A stretch of DNA of 64,000 bases from Sinorhizobium psoraleae. GTDB lineage: Bacteria; Pseudomonadota; Alphaproteobacteria; Rhizobiales; Rhizobiaceae. Shown piece by piece: positions 37,501-44,661 of the stretch. Below the pieces are notes generated by a model. That model ran no database searches. It was given only the letters and a program-made list of their open reading frames with translations, and was not told the origin of the DNA. The position numbers were made by a program, and so were the translations under genes. Every line of letters starts with the position of its first letter. The stretch's first letter is position 1. The stretch is from assembly GCF_013283645.1 (NCBI RefSeq), contig NZ_JABEKV010000001.1, forward strand, positions 1,046,577 through 1,110,576, given 5' to 3'.

Positions 37501-37853
37501 TCGCTGCGGATGCGGTCGATCGCGTCCTTGACGTCCTGCACTGCTTGAGTCGTCGGCACTTCCATGCGGAAGATGACAGCGGTGGTGGAACTGCCGTCGG
37601 TGATCGTCGATTGGATGTGGTCTACGCCCGAAACACCCGCGACCGCATCCTCGATCTCCTTGGTAACCTGGGTCTCGAGTTCGGCGGGGGCGGCACCGCT
37701 CTGCGTGACGCTGATCTGAACGATCGGCACGTCGATGTTCGGGAAGCGGGTGATCGGCAAGGAATTGAACGACTGCCAGCCGAGCACGACCAGTACAAAA
37801 AAGGCAAGGATGGGAGCGACCGGATTGCGGATAGACCAGGCGGAGAAGTTCAT
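34548..37853 (-). CDS. RND efflux pump, inner-membrane transporter (AcrB/MexB-like)
   Basis: An 1101-aa proton-driven efflux pump. Helix 1 is near residues 13-30, and the periplasmic loops and twelve helices are in the normal order. The proton-relay pair Asp-Asp is visible in ATGILVDDAIVEIENIERH near residue 400, and GIVTKNAILLVDFG is near residue 955. The C-terminal 50 residues are a charged cytoplasmic tail with heptads (ERVAEHGDTIEELQQRIKTLEAQ), longer than in AcrB. It works with the adaptor encoded just upstream. The substrates are unknown, and no outer-membrane channel gene is near. Confidence 0.93.
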   Translation of the reverse strand: MNFSAWSIRNPVAPILAFFVLVVLGWQSFNSLPITRFPNIDVPIVQISVTQSGAAPAELETQVTKEIEDAVAGVSGVDHIQSTITDGSSTTAVIFRMEVPTTQAVQDVKDAIDRIRSDLPTSIEEPIVSKVDVEGQAIQTFAVSSPGMTLEELSWFVDDTIKRAIQGKSGIGRVDRYGGSDREVRIELNEDRLNSFGITAADVNGQLRRMNMDLGSGRGQVGGSEQAIRTLGDTRDVAELSNTMISLPNGRFVRLSQLGTVTDTYEEPKSFSRFNGNPGVTFAVFRAKGASEATVAETVAKTLDEIRAKHPDVTIEKVDDSVYFTYGNYEAAIHTLIEGALLAVLVVMLFLRNWRATLISAVALPLSAIPTFWVMELLGFSLNLVSFLAMTLATGILVDDAIVEIENIERHIRMGKSPYKAAIEAADEIGLAVIATTFTIIAVFVPVSFMPGIPGQYFIQFGLTVAVSVFFSLLVARLITPVMAAYLMKPTDVGGGHHGDDDSAIMKLYTGLIRVTTRWRYTTLLAAIACLVVSVYFLFQVPGSFLPPEDASRVSLSIELPPDAMLEDTDRTTAEIYNRVKDIEGVENVFVLGGASPKGDLELRRAAVTVLLKKLDHSLINKIVNDVIGRTPLIGQYLPKLPPAGRTKPQSQIEKEIFARLQSIPDVRVIKLNDRGERDLSFNLLSNNEADLDAAVATLEAKLRSDPLLANVSPDGALPRPELQIRPRADQMSRLGITTAQISEVIRVATIGDIDAALTKIALDGRLIPIRVQLNRDFRTDIAAIRNLKIQTASGATVPLSSVADINYSEGPSSIKRYDRNRVVALGADLPIGVALNTASDRFKQIAAEAKLPGTVEFLESGDAEVQAEMQESFGNAMLLGLMMVLVVLILLFKDVIQPFTILFSLPLAIGGVAAGLILTQNALSMPVLIGILMLMGIVTKNAILLVDFGIEMMHHGMDRGLAMIEAGRKRARPIVMTSIAMSAGMLPSALGVGEGGSFRAPMAIAVIGGIIVSTVLSLVVVPSFFLIMDDLSRLLARIFGRFVGKKDEENLPLDSAALTERVAEHGDTIEELQQRIKTLEAQRDGKSDRKVINHPALAAE

Positions 37854-37867
37854 GGTCGCTGTTCCCG

Positions 37868-39055
37868 TCAGTTGGTTGCCGGTTGCGCGGATTTGACCGG
37901 CTTGATGCGGTCACCGTCGCGTACATAGGCGCCGGCCTTTGCCACTGCCTGTTCACCTGCCTTGAGGCCGGAAAGGATTTCGACGTACTGTCCGTCCTGG
38001 ATACCGGTTACGACCGGAACCAGCCGGACCACGCCGTCTTCGACCTTACGGACGATCGCCTTACCGTCTTCTGCTGTAACAGCCGTTTGCGGCAAAACAA
38101 CCGTTTGCTTCTGCTGAACGATGATGGTCGCGGCGGCATACATGCCGGAGCGGGCCTTGGAGGTGTCGCTGAGAGTAATATGCACTTTTCCAAGCCGCGT
38201 CTGCGGGTCCACGATCGGTGCGATCAGACGAATCTTGCCCTCGATCGTCGTGCTGCTGCCGGCAAGCCTTACGGTCGCCGGCTGGCCGACCGCAAGTTTG
38301 ATGATGTCTGCTTCGGCGACATCCGCCTTCATCTCGATGATGCCATCGCGGATGATCGCGAACAGCGGCTCGCCGCTGCCGCTGGCGATGGCGCCGACCT
38401 TGGCGTTCTTGACGGAAATGACGCCGCTGACGGGCGCTTTCACCGCGGTGCGGGCGAGGCGGAGGTCGATGTCATCGATCTGAGCCTGGACCACCTTGAT
38501 GTCGGCGGTGGCAACGCCGACGGATTGCTCGGCGGAGCGGACGCGGGCGCGTGCGGCGACCGCAAGTGCCCTCACGCGATCGGCCTCTGCCGTCGGCACG
38601 GTGCCGTTTTCAGATAGCCGCGCTGCACGGTCGGCGACCCGCGTTGCTTCCTCGGAATTCGCCGTGGCCTCAGCGAGCTGGGCGCGCAATTGCGCGAGAG
38701 CGGCTTCCGCTTTTGCGAGATTGGCTTCGAGCTGGCTCCTCTGCAAGAGAAGCGCATCGTCGTTGAGAACGACCAGGGTGCTGCCTTCTTCGACCGTGTC
38801 GCCGACATCGACATTCAGCGATCGGATGGAGAGACCGTCGACCAGCGGCGAAACATAGGTTTCCTCGACAGCCTCGATGGAGCCCGTCGCGATGACGCGG
38901 TCACTGATCGATTGCTGCACCGCCTCGGTAACGACGATAGAGGGCAGAGCCTGCGATTGTTGCGGCTTGACGGCTTCTTCGGCGAAGGCGCTGGAAAATG
39001 CGCTGAGCGTCATTGCCGCGCAGGCGCTGAAAAGAGGTAGGAGTCTCTGAGCCAT
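37868..39055 (-). CDS. RND efflux adaptor (membrane fusion protein)
   Basis: A 395-aa periplasmic adaptor. A signal peptide occupies residues 1-30 (MAQRLLPLFSACAAM..SAFA). A lipoyl half (VSPLVDGLSIRSLNVDVGDTVEEG), an alpha-hairpin rich in Ala and Gln (residues about 100-190) and a second lipoyl half (VKAPVSGVISVKNAKVG) follow. It links the inner-membrane pump to the outer-membrane channel. ATG 39055 is used; a TTG at 39070 is less likely. Only 14 nt separate it from the pump gene. Confidence 0.9.
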   Translation of the reverse strand: MAQRLLPLFSACAAMTLSAFSSAFAEEAVKPQQSQALPSIVVTEAVQQSISDRVIATGSIEAVEETYVSPLVDGLSIRSLNVDVGDTVEEGSTLVVLNDDALLLQRSQLEANLAKAEAALAQLRAQLAEATANSEEATRVADRAARLSENGTVPTAEADRVRALAVAARARVRSAEQSVGVATADIKVVQAQIDDIDLRLARTAVKAPVSGVISVKNAKVGAIASGSGEPLFAIIRDGIIEMKADVAEADIIKLAVGQPATVRLAGSSTTIEGKIRLIAPIVDPQTRLGKVHITLSDTSKARSGMYAAATIIVQQKQTVVLPQTAVTAEDGKAIVRKVEDGVVRLVPVVTGIQDGQYVEILSGLKAGEQAVAKAGAYVRDGDRIKPVKSAQPATN

Positions 39056-39454
39056 CGGCCAATTTCCCAAAAAATGAAATGCCGGACATCGCCCTGGATG
39101 GCGAACGTCTGGCTTAATTCACGCTGTTTCTTGTGTTCCAGCGCCGGCGGCGGATCGCCAAGTGGCAGTCGTGGCCCACAAGCTTAAAAATCTTTGCCCC
39201 AATGCAGGCGGTTTCAAACCGCATACATCGAGTCCAGGAAAAAGTTCCCTAAACGGCAATGCTTAAGAAAACGATTTCCTCCCTGCGCCTGCCCACCCAA
39301 ACGCTTTGGCCTATGTAATCGTCGCGCGAAATGCTTACAAGGTCGCTGAAGCGATGGTGCCTCATTATTACTATTCTTGTGTGTCTCGCGATGCAATACT
39401 GGTAGTGCGGCAAAGGGCTCAACTTAGGCGCGACCTTTTGTCTGCGGCCTCCGC

Positions 39455-39530
39455 TGATCCTGCTGCGCCGTCCCTTCCGATGCACAAAGGTCGCCGCAGC
39501 ACTTTGAATTGCTGCAGCAGGACGGCGCCA
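39455..39530 (-). repeat. Partial mosaic repeat
   Basis: GATGCACAAAGGTCGCCGCAGC, then ACTTTGAATTGCTGCAGCAGG, correspond to the middle and last modules of the repeats elsewhere, in reverse orientation. The long TTTAAG dyad is lacking. Confidence 0.55.
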
Positions 39531-39537
39531 GGCATCA

Positions 39538-39570
39538 AGAAAAAGAGCGCGCGGCAAGGGCCGCACGCTC
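39538..39570 (-). terminator. Terminator of the NitT/TauT-type transporter operon
   Basis: GAGCGCGCGGC (39545-39555) and GCCGCACGCTC (39560-39570) form a stem with one mismatch and a 4-nt loop. On the minus strand it is followed by TTTTTC. Confidence 0.8.
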
Positions 39571-39594
39571 CGCTTTTTATCGGTTTGGCGCTTT

Positions 39595-40587
39595 TTACTT
39601 GAGCGCTTCGTCCGTCACTTCGTGCGTCCAAGCGCCCGCCGGCTCCTTGGAGATGACGGGATCAGAGCCGCCGGCGAGCAGCGACTGGACCGTGCGCTTG
39701 TAGTCGGCCTCATCGAGAGCGCCGTTCGAGCCGGCCGTCAGCTTGGCGATTTCGCCCATCATGCGCTTCTGGTGCTTTTCCGTCTGGGCACCGGTGGAAT
39801 CGTTCTCAAGAACGATATCGGCAGCCTCGTCCGGGTTCTCCTCGGCATATTTCCAGCCCTTCATGGAGGCGCGGACGAACTTCACCATTCTTTCCTTGAA
39901 GGCAGGGTCCTTGAGCTTGTCCTCGAGCACGTAAAGCCCGTCCTCGAGAGTTGCTACACCCTGGTCCTCGTATTTGAAGGTGACGAGGTCTTCCGCCTTG
40001 ATGCCGGCGTCGATCACCTGCCAATACTCGTTGTAGGTCATCGTGGAGATGCAGGCGGCCTGTTTCTGGATCAGTGGATCGACATTGAAGCCCTGCTTCA
40101 AGACGGTCACACCTTCCGGACCGCCATCCGTCGGGATCTTCAACTGCGACATCCAGGAGAGGAACGGATATTCGTTGCCGAAGAACCAGACGCCGAGCGT
40201 CTTGCCCTTGAAGTTATCAGGGCTCGTCACGCCGGATTCCTTGAGACAGGTCAACATCATGCCGGACTTCTTGAACGGCTGGGCGATGTTGACGAGCGGC
40301 ACGCCCTTTTCGCGCGTGGCGAGGGCGGAAGGCATCCAGTCGACGATGACGTCGGCTCCGCCGCCGGCAATCACTTGCGCCGGGGCGATATCCGGACCGC
40401 CCGGCTTGATATCGACGTCAAGGCCCTCTTCCTCGTAGAAGCCCTTGTCCTTGGCGACGTAGTAGCCGGCAAACTGAGCCTGGGTGACCCACTTCAATTG
40501 GAGCGTAACCTTGTCGGCGGCATTGGCATGGAAGGCGGCAAGCGAAAAGACGCCGGCTGCAAGCAGAGATGCAAGTTTCTTGTTCAT
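39595..40587 (-). CDS. ABC transporter substrate-binding protein (NMT1/THI5-like)
   Basis: A 330-aa periplasmic binding protein with a signal peptide (MNKKLASLLAAGVFSLAAFHANA, cut after ANA). The mature start VTLQLKWVTQAQFAGYYVAKDKGFYEEEGLDV is typical of NMT1/THI5-like proteins, which bind thiamine-pyrimidine precursors and other planar ring compounds. Its place beside reductive pyrimidine degradation genes points to uracil/thymine, dihydropyrimidine or a related ring as ligand; this is inference. A 144-nt gap with two big hairpins separates it from the permeases, and a terminator follows. Confidence 0.88.
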   Translation of the reverse strand: MNKKLASLLAAGVFSLAAFHANAADKVTLQLKWVTQAQFAGYYVAKDKGFYEEEGLDVDIKPGGPDIAPAQVIAGGGADVIVDWMPSALATREKGVPLVNIAQPFKKSGMMLTCLKESGVTSPDNFKGKTLGVWFFGNEYPFLSWMSQLKIPTDGGPEGVTVLKQGFNVDPLIQKQAACISTMTYNEYWQVIDAGIKAEDLVTFKYEDQGVATLEDGLYVLEDKLKDPAFKERMVKFVRASMKGWKYAEENPDEAADIVLENDSTGAQTEKHQKRMMGEIAKLTAGSNGALDEADYKRTVQSLLAGGSDPVISKEPAGAWTHEVTDEALK

Positions 40588-40631
40588 GTCTGTTCCCTCT
40601 TATTGTTGGTTCATACTCATCGTCGCTTCGT

Positions 40632-40730
40632 TTTAAAGCGCGTCGCATTCAACAAGAGCCGGGCGACGCGCTTTAAATCTTTGTTTGCATGCATGTCGTT
40701 GTCCCGAAACCACCTTTTCGGGCGACATGC
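40632..40730 (-). repeat. Two strong hairpins of a second rhizobial repeat type
   Basis: The first has perfect 15-bp arms TTTAAAGCGCGTCGC (40632-40646) and its complement at 40663-40677. The second has GCATGTCG (40691-40698) and CCCGAAA (40703-40709) pairing with TTTCGGG (40716-40722) and CGACATGC (40723-40730). I recall the GCATGTCG..CGACATGC unit as a common intergenic repeat in Rhizobiales. The block lies between a permease gene and the binding-protein gene. Confidence 0.7.
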
Positions 40731-40731
40731 G

Positions 40732-41601
40732 TTAGGCCCGTCCACTGCGGATGGACGGATGCCAGAAGGTGACGGCCCGCTCGGCGAGCGCGACGACCCC
40801 GTAGAAGGCGGAGCCAGCCACCGCCGCAACGGCGATCTCGGCCCAAACCATGTCGACGTTCATGCGGCCCACTTCCGTGGAGATCCGGAAGCCCATGCCG
40901 ACAATGGGCGTTCCGAAAAATTCGGCCACGATCGCGCCGATCAGCGCCAGCGTGGAGTTAATCTTGAGCGCGTTGAAAATGAAAGGCCAGGCGGCGGGCA
41001 ATCGCAGCTTGACGAGTGTCTGCCACCATGTCGCCGCGTAGGTTCGCATCAGGTCACGTTCCATGTGGCTTGCGGCGGCAAGGCCGGAAACCGTATTCAC
41101 CAGCATCGGGAAGAAGGTCATGATGACGACGACGGCGACCTTCGACTGCCAGTCGAAGCCGAACCACATGACCATGATGGGCGCCACGCCTATGACGGGC
41201 AGTGCGGAGACGAAGTTGCCGAGCGGCAGCAGACCTCTCTGCAGGAAGGGCGAGCGGTCGATCAGGATCGCCACGACGAAGCCGAGGCCGCAGCCAAGCG
41301 CATAGCCGGTCAGCACGGCCTTAAGAAAGGTCTGCCGGAAATCGGCCGCCAGCGTCGGGAGAGAGTTGACGAGGCGCTGCCAGATCATCGATGGCGCCGG
41401 CAGCAGCACCGACGGAATGCCGAAGCCGCGAACGACGCCTTCCCAAAGGACGAGGATGGTGATGCCGAAGAGGAGGGGAACGGCAAAGCGCGCGGCGCTG
41501 GCGGCCGTGCGGTGCGCAAAGTGCTGGCGCACGAGCCATTCGTTGAAAGCCCAGGCAGCGAGCCAGAAGAGCACGGCTCCGGCGAAAACAGGAATATTCA
41601 T
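40732..41601 (-). CDS. ABC transporter permease (NitT/TauT type), second
   Basis: A 289-aa inner-membrane permease with about six helices and the family loop RTYAATWWQTLVKLRLPAAWPFIFNALK. The start MNIPVFAGAVLFW at 41601 overlaps the end of the other permease by four bases, which fixes it. Compared with NitT/TauT permeases it carries an extra N-terminal helix (residues 1-20). A pair of different permeases in this family is less common than a single gene. Confidence 0.9.
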   Translation of the reverse strand: MNIPVFAGAVLFWLAAWAFNEWLVRQHFAHRTAASAARFAVPLLFGITILVLWEGVVRGFGIPSVLLPAPSMIWQRLVNSLPTLAADFRQTFLKAVLTGYALGCGLGFVVAILIDRSPFLQRGLLPLGNFVSALPVIGVAPIMVMWFGFDWQSKVAVVVIMTFFPMLVNTVSGLAAASHMERDLMRTYAATWWQTLVKLRLPAAWPFIFNALKINSTLALIGAIVAEFFGTPIVGMGFRISTEVGRMNVDMVWAEIAVAAVAGSAFYGVVALAERAVTFWHPSIRSGRA

Positions 41602-42482
41602 GGCTTGGCCCCCATGCGCTTGAGAACGGCCGTATGGGCGAAGCCGACAATCATGACGAGGACGGCCGCGAGCGCTGCCGCCATGAACAAAGCCGCCCAG
41701 ATCTGCACGGTCTGGCCGTAATAGGATCCGGCAAGCAGGCGGGCGCCAAGCCCGGCCACCGCACCCGTTGGCAACTCGCCGACGATGGCGCCGACAAGCG
41801 AGATAGCGACCGCGACCTTCAGCGAGGTGAAGAGGTAGGGCATGGAGGATGGCCAGCGCAACTTCCAGAAGGTCTGCGCCGGTGAAGCATTGTAGGTGTG
41901 CATGAGGTCGAGCTGGATCGTTTCCGGGCTGCGCAATCCCTTGACCATGCCGACGACGACCGGGAAGAACGAAAGGTAGGTCGAGATCAGCGCCTTCGGC
42001 AGCAACCCTGCGATGCCGATGGCGTTCAGAACGACGATGATCATTGGCGCGATGGCGAGGATCGGGATGGTCTGGCTGGCGATCACCCAAGGCATCAAGG
42101 ACCTGTCCATCGCACGGTTGTGGACGATGCCGACGGCGAGCAGGACGCCGAGCGCGGCACCGATGCCGAAGCCGAGCAGCGTCGCGGAAAGCGTGATCCA
42201 GGCGTGATAGATGAGGCTGCGCTTGGACGTGATCGCCTTGTTGGCGGTCGTATCCCAGATTTCGGCGACAACTTGGTGCGGGGCGGGCAGCACGGGCCGC
42301 TCCTGTGCCATCGTGTTCCGGACGATCTCGGAGAAACCGATTTCGGTGCCGGCACGCGCCGCCGTATCGCGCTCGAACGGCGCGTTGAGGAAAGCGGCCG
42401 CCACATACCAGACGGCGATCAATAGCAAGACGACGGTGCCGATCGGCAGCAGCTTGTCCTTGAGAAAGCTTTGCTCGCGCAT
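41598..42482 (-). CDS. ABC transporter permease (NitT/TauT type), first
   Basis: A 294-aa permease. Helix 1 is LLPIGTVVLLLIAVWYVAAA; the EAA-type loop is HTYNASPAQTFWKLRWPSSMPYLFTSLKVA. It overlaps the next permease by four bases, and the two together would form a heterodimeric channel. It begins two bases after the small transporter gene, so the genes are one transcript. Confidence 0.9.
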   Translation of the reverse strand: MREQSFLKDKLLPIGTVVLLLIAVWYVAAAFLNAPFERDTAARAGTEIGFSEIVRNTMAQERPVLPAPHQVVAEIWDTTANKAITSKRSLIYHAWITLSATLLGFGIGAALGVLLAVGIVHNRAMDRSLMPWVIASQTIPILAIAPMIIVVLNAIGIAGLLPKALISTYLSFFPVVVGMVKGLRSPETIQLDLMHTYNASPAQTFWKLRWPSSMPYLFTSLKVAVAISLVGAIVGELPTGAVAGLGARLLAGSYYGQTVQIWAALFMAAALAAVLVMIVGFAHTAVLKRMGAKP

Positions 42483-42484
42483 GA

Positions 42485-42820
42485 TCAGGCCCTTCCGCTC
42501 GTCGGCAGCAGCATCAGCCCCATCGCGGCGATTCCGAGCAGCACGCCCGCCATCTGCGTCGTGCTCAGCTTCTCACCGAAGAGCGTGAAGGCAATGAGGT
42601 TGACAAGCACCAGCTGCACAACGGCCGACAGGGAAATCGCGAGCCCCAGGCCTCCCTCGCGCATGAGCTTCACCATGATCAGGTTGCCGATCACATAGAG
42701 CCCCAGAGCGAGCAGCAGCACGGGAACGCTGTTGCTGGAGACGTAGGCGCGCGATGCGGTCGCGCCGCCGAGGAAAATGAACGTGGCGAGGAGAAGCCAC
42801 AGAACGTAGGCGGGGTTCAT
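42485..42820 (-). CDS. Small four-helix transporter (EamA/SMR-like, DMT superfamily)
   Basis: A 111-aa membrane protein with four hydrophobic segments and an almost complete lack of charged residues between them. The closing GEKLSTTQMAGVLLGIAAMGLML is typical of EamA/SMR proteins of the drug/metabolite superfamily. It overlaps the acetyltransferase gene by four bases and is inside the ABC operon, which is unusual. Function unknown; it may export a pathway product or act as a dimer. Confidence 0.83.
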   Translation of the reverse strand: MNPAYVLWLLLATFIFLGGATASRAYVSSNSVPVLLLALGLYVIGNLIMVKLMREGGLGLAISLSAVVQLVLVNLIAFTLFGEKLSTTQMAGVLLGIAAMGLMLLPTSGRA

Positions 42821-43296
42821 GCGCGCTCACCTCCTGCGGCATACCAGCTGTAGAGTATGTCGGGCAAACCTTCCTCGTTCTCGCCGTCCGTTCTCTTCAC
42901 TGCGACGAAGCCTTCGCGCTCGTAGAAGCGATGTGCGTCCGCGTTACGCTCGAAAGTCCATAGCTTGAGCTCGTCCGGGGCGCGTTTCTTTGCCTCGCGC
43001 AACAACCGGGCGCCGACACCGCCCTTTCGGTGGCGTTCATCAACGTAGAGCGCCGTGACGTAGGCCTCCGGTGACAGGGCGAGAAAGCCAACAACTTCAC
43101 CCTCGCGGTCTGCAACGACGATCGCGCGATCCGCGAAGACAGTTTCGCGGTAATACCGCTCCACGTCGGCTGCAGCATGCACCCTCGGCATCCAGGGCGT
43201 AGCATCGATCCAGCGGTTGAGAATACCGGCACATGCCGTCATATCGGCGATGACGGCGTCCCGGCACGTGATGTTGGCGGAACCGCTACTCATCAT
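42817..43296 (-). CDS. GNAT-family N-acetyltransferase
   Basis: A 159-aa acetyltransferase. The acetyl-CoA site is VDERHRKGGVGARLLREAKKRA near residue 95-115, and the closing HRFYEREGFVAVKRT is the normal last strand-helix. Its start codons (43296, 43293) lie inside the end of the ATPase gene. It might acetylate an amine formed in the pathway; that is speculation. Confidence 0.87.
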   Translation of the reverse strand: MMSSGSANITCRDAVIADMTACAGILNRWIDATPWMPRVHAAADVERYYRETVFADRAIVVADREGEVVGFLALSPEAYVTALYVDERHRKGGVGARLLREAKKRAPDELKLWTFERNADAHRFYEREGFVAVKRTDGENEEGLPDILYSWYAAGGERA

Positions 43297-44077
43297 AGCT
43301 ATGCCCCGCTCTCAGGCCCTCTCGGACGCGATGGGCGATTTCCAGAAATTCCGGCGTCTCGCGAATGCCGAGCGGCCGCTCCCGGGGCAGAGTGGATTCG
43401 ATGATATCGGTCACGCGGCCCGGGCGCGGGCTCATGACGACGATCTTGGTCGAAAGGTATACCGCCTCCGGAATCGAATGGGTGACGAAACAGATGGTTT
43501 TGTTGGTGCGTGCCCAGAGTTTCAGAAGCTGCTCATTGAGGTGGTCGCGGACGATCTCGTCGAGTGCGCCGAACGGTTCGTCCATCAGAAGAAGATCGGC
43601 GTCGAAGGCGAGTGCGCGGGCGATCGAGGCTCGCTGCTGCATGCCGCCGGAAAGCTGCCAGGGATACTTCTTGCCGAAACCCGAGAGATTGACGAGTTCG
43701 AGCGTCCGCTCGATCCGTGCCTTCCGCTCGTCCTTCGAATAGCCCATGATTTCGAGCGGCAAGGCGATGTTCTTCTCGATCGTGCGCCAGGGATAGAGCG
43801 CGGCGGCCTGGAAAACATAGCCGTAGGCGCGGTGGCGCCGGGCTTCTTCGGGTGTCATGCCGTTGACTGTGATAGCGCCGGATGTCGGTTTCTCGAGGTC
43901 GGCGATGACGCGCAGGAACGTCGTCTTGCCGCACCCGGACGGTCCGATGAAGGAAACGAAATCGCCCTTGGCCACGTCGAGGTTCACGCCCGTCAGCGCA
44001 TTGACCGGCCCGTCGCTGGTCTGGAACGTGAGGCCGAGATCCCGAGCCGAGACCACGGAGGCAGAATTGGATGTCAT
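43286..44077 (-). CDS. ABC transporter ATP-binding protein (NitT/TauT type)
   Basis: A 263-aa ATPase with Walker A GPSGCGKTTF, signature LSGGMQQRASIARAL, Walker B LLLMDEPFGALDE and H-loop FVTHSIPEAVYLS. The start MTSNSAS at 44077 fits the family; an in-frame ATG at 44191 would extend into the divergent cupin gene. It is the first gene of the importer operon that ends with the binding protein at 39595. Confidence 0.92.
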   Translation of the reverse strand: MTSNSASVVSARDLGLTFQTSDGPVNALTGVNLDVAKGDFVSFIGPSGCGKTTFLRVIADLEKPTSGAITVNGMTPEEARRHRAYGYVFQAAALYPWRTIEKNIALPLEIMGYSKDERKARIERTLELVNLSGFGKKYPWQLSGGMQQRASIARALAFDADLLLMDEPFGALDEIVRDHLNEQLLKLWARTNKTICFVTHSIPEAVYLSTKIVVMSPRPGRVTDIIESTLPRERPLGIRETPEFLEIAHRVREGLRAGHSYDE

Positions 44078-44189
44078 GGGCGGATTCTCATTGTGGCTTG
44101 TCTGTGGCAGACTGCTATCCGAACCTGCAACATGCAATGCCGCCGATGTCGTCTGTTGCGGTTTTTTCAGCGAATTCTGGAGAGCGTTC

Positions 44190-44603
44190 ATGTCTCGGTC
44201 ATCCAATTCTGGCTGTCGCGTGGTTCGTCCGGGTGACATCTATGCCGGCAAGCAAGGGCTTAACTATTTCGAGGGCATAGCCCAGGAAACGGTCGGCTCG
44301 ACCGGTATTTGCATGCATCTCTTGACCATGCCGCCTGGCGCGCGCGCCAAGGCGCATCTGCACGAGAGCCACGAGACCGCGATCTACATTCTTGCCGGCG
44401 AGGCGCATACCTGGTTCGGCGATCGGCTCGAGGAGCATGTGATCGTCAAGGCCGGCGAGATGTTCTACATCCCGGCCGGCGTGCCGCATCTGCCCGCCAA
44501 TCTCTCCGACAAGCCGTGCTCGGCGGTGATTGCCCGGACAGATCCGAGGGAACAGGAAAGCGTCGTGCTGCTGCCCGAACTGGATGCGCTGGTGCCGGCC
44601 TAG
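44190..44603 (+). CDS. Cupin-domain protein
   Basis: A 137-aa single-domain cupin. The metal ligands are visible in HLHESHETAIYILAGEAHTWFG (motif 1) and GEMFYIPAGVPHLPAN (motif 2). It is divergent from the ATPase gene and convergent with hydA. It may be an isomerase, a dioxygenase or a regulatory sensor; the substrate is unknown. Its placement within the pyrimidine region suggests a pathway role. Confidence 0.85.
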   Translation: MSRSSNSGCRVVRPGDIYAGKQGLNYFEGIAQETVGSTGICMHLLTMPPGARAKAHLHESHETAIYILAGEAHTWFGDRLEEHVIVKAGEMFYIPAGVPHLPANLSDKPCSAVIARTDPREQESVVLLPELDALVPA

Positions 44604-44661
44604 CGCTCCGGAAAGCGACGTTGTCCATGACGTGGGTGACAGATGCGGCATCTGGTGTGCG

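Larger units (their letters stand above)
39056..39594. other. Intergenic region between the RND adaptor and the binding-protein gene
   Basis: About 540 bp without a convincing gene. It must hold the leftward promoter of the RND operon near 39056-39200. It also contains a partial mosaic repeat (about 39455-39530) and a leftward terminator at 39538-39570. Short open frames exist but have no RBS or family resemblance. Confidence 0.6.

Noticed and set aside
35868..37928. Open frame of about 690 codons antisense to the RND pump gene
   Set aside because: Composition is Arg/Asp/Gly-rich without any domain pattern, as expected from antisense of a GC-rich gene.
39622..41721. Open frame of about 700 codons antisense to the binding protein and permease genes
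   Set aside because: It runs through several real genes and a repeat; no RBS and no recognisable family.
40732..42090. Extended version of the second permease (452 aa)
   Set aside because: Its N-terminal 160 residues are out-of-frame reading of the other permease; the true start overlaps that gene at 41601.
44078..44189. TPP riboswitch before the NMT1/THI5-like importer operon
   Set aside because: No THI-box-like conserved strings are seen in the leader.
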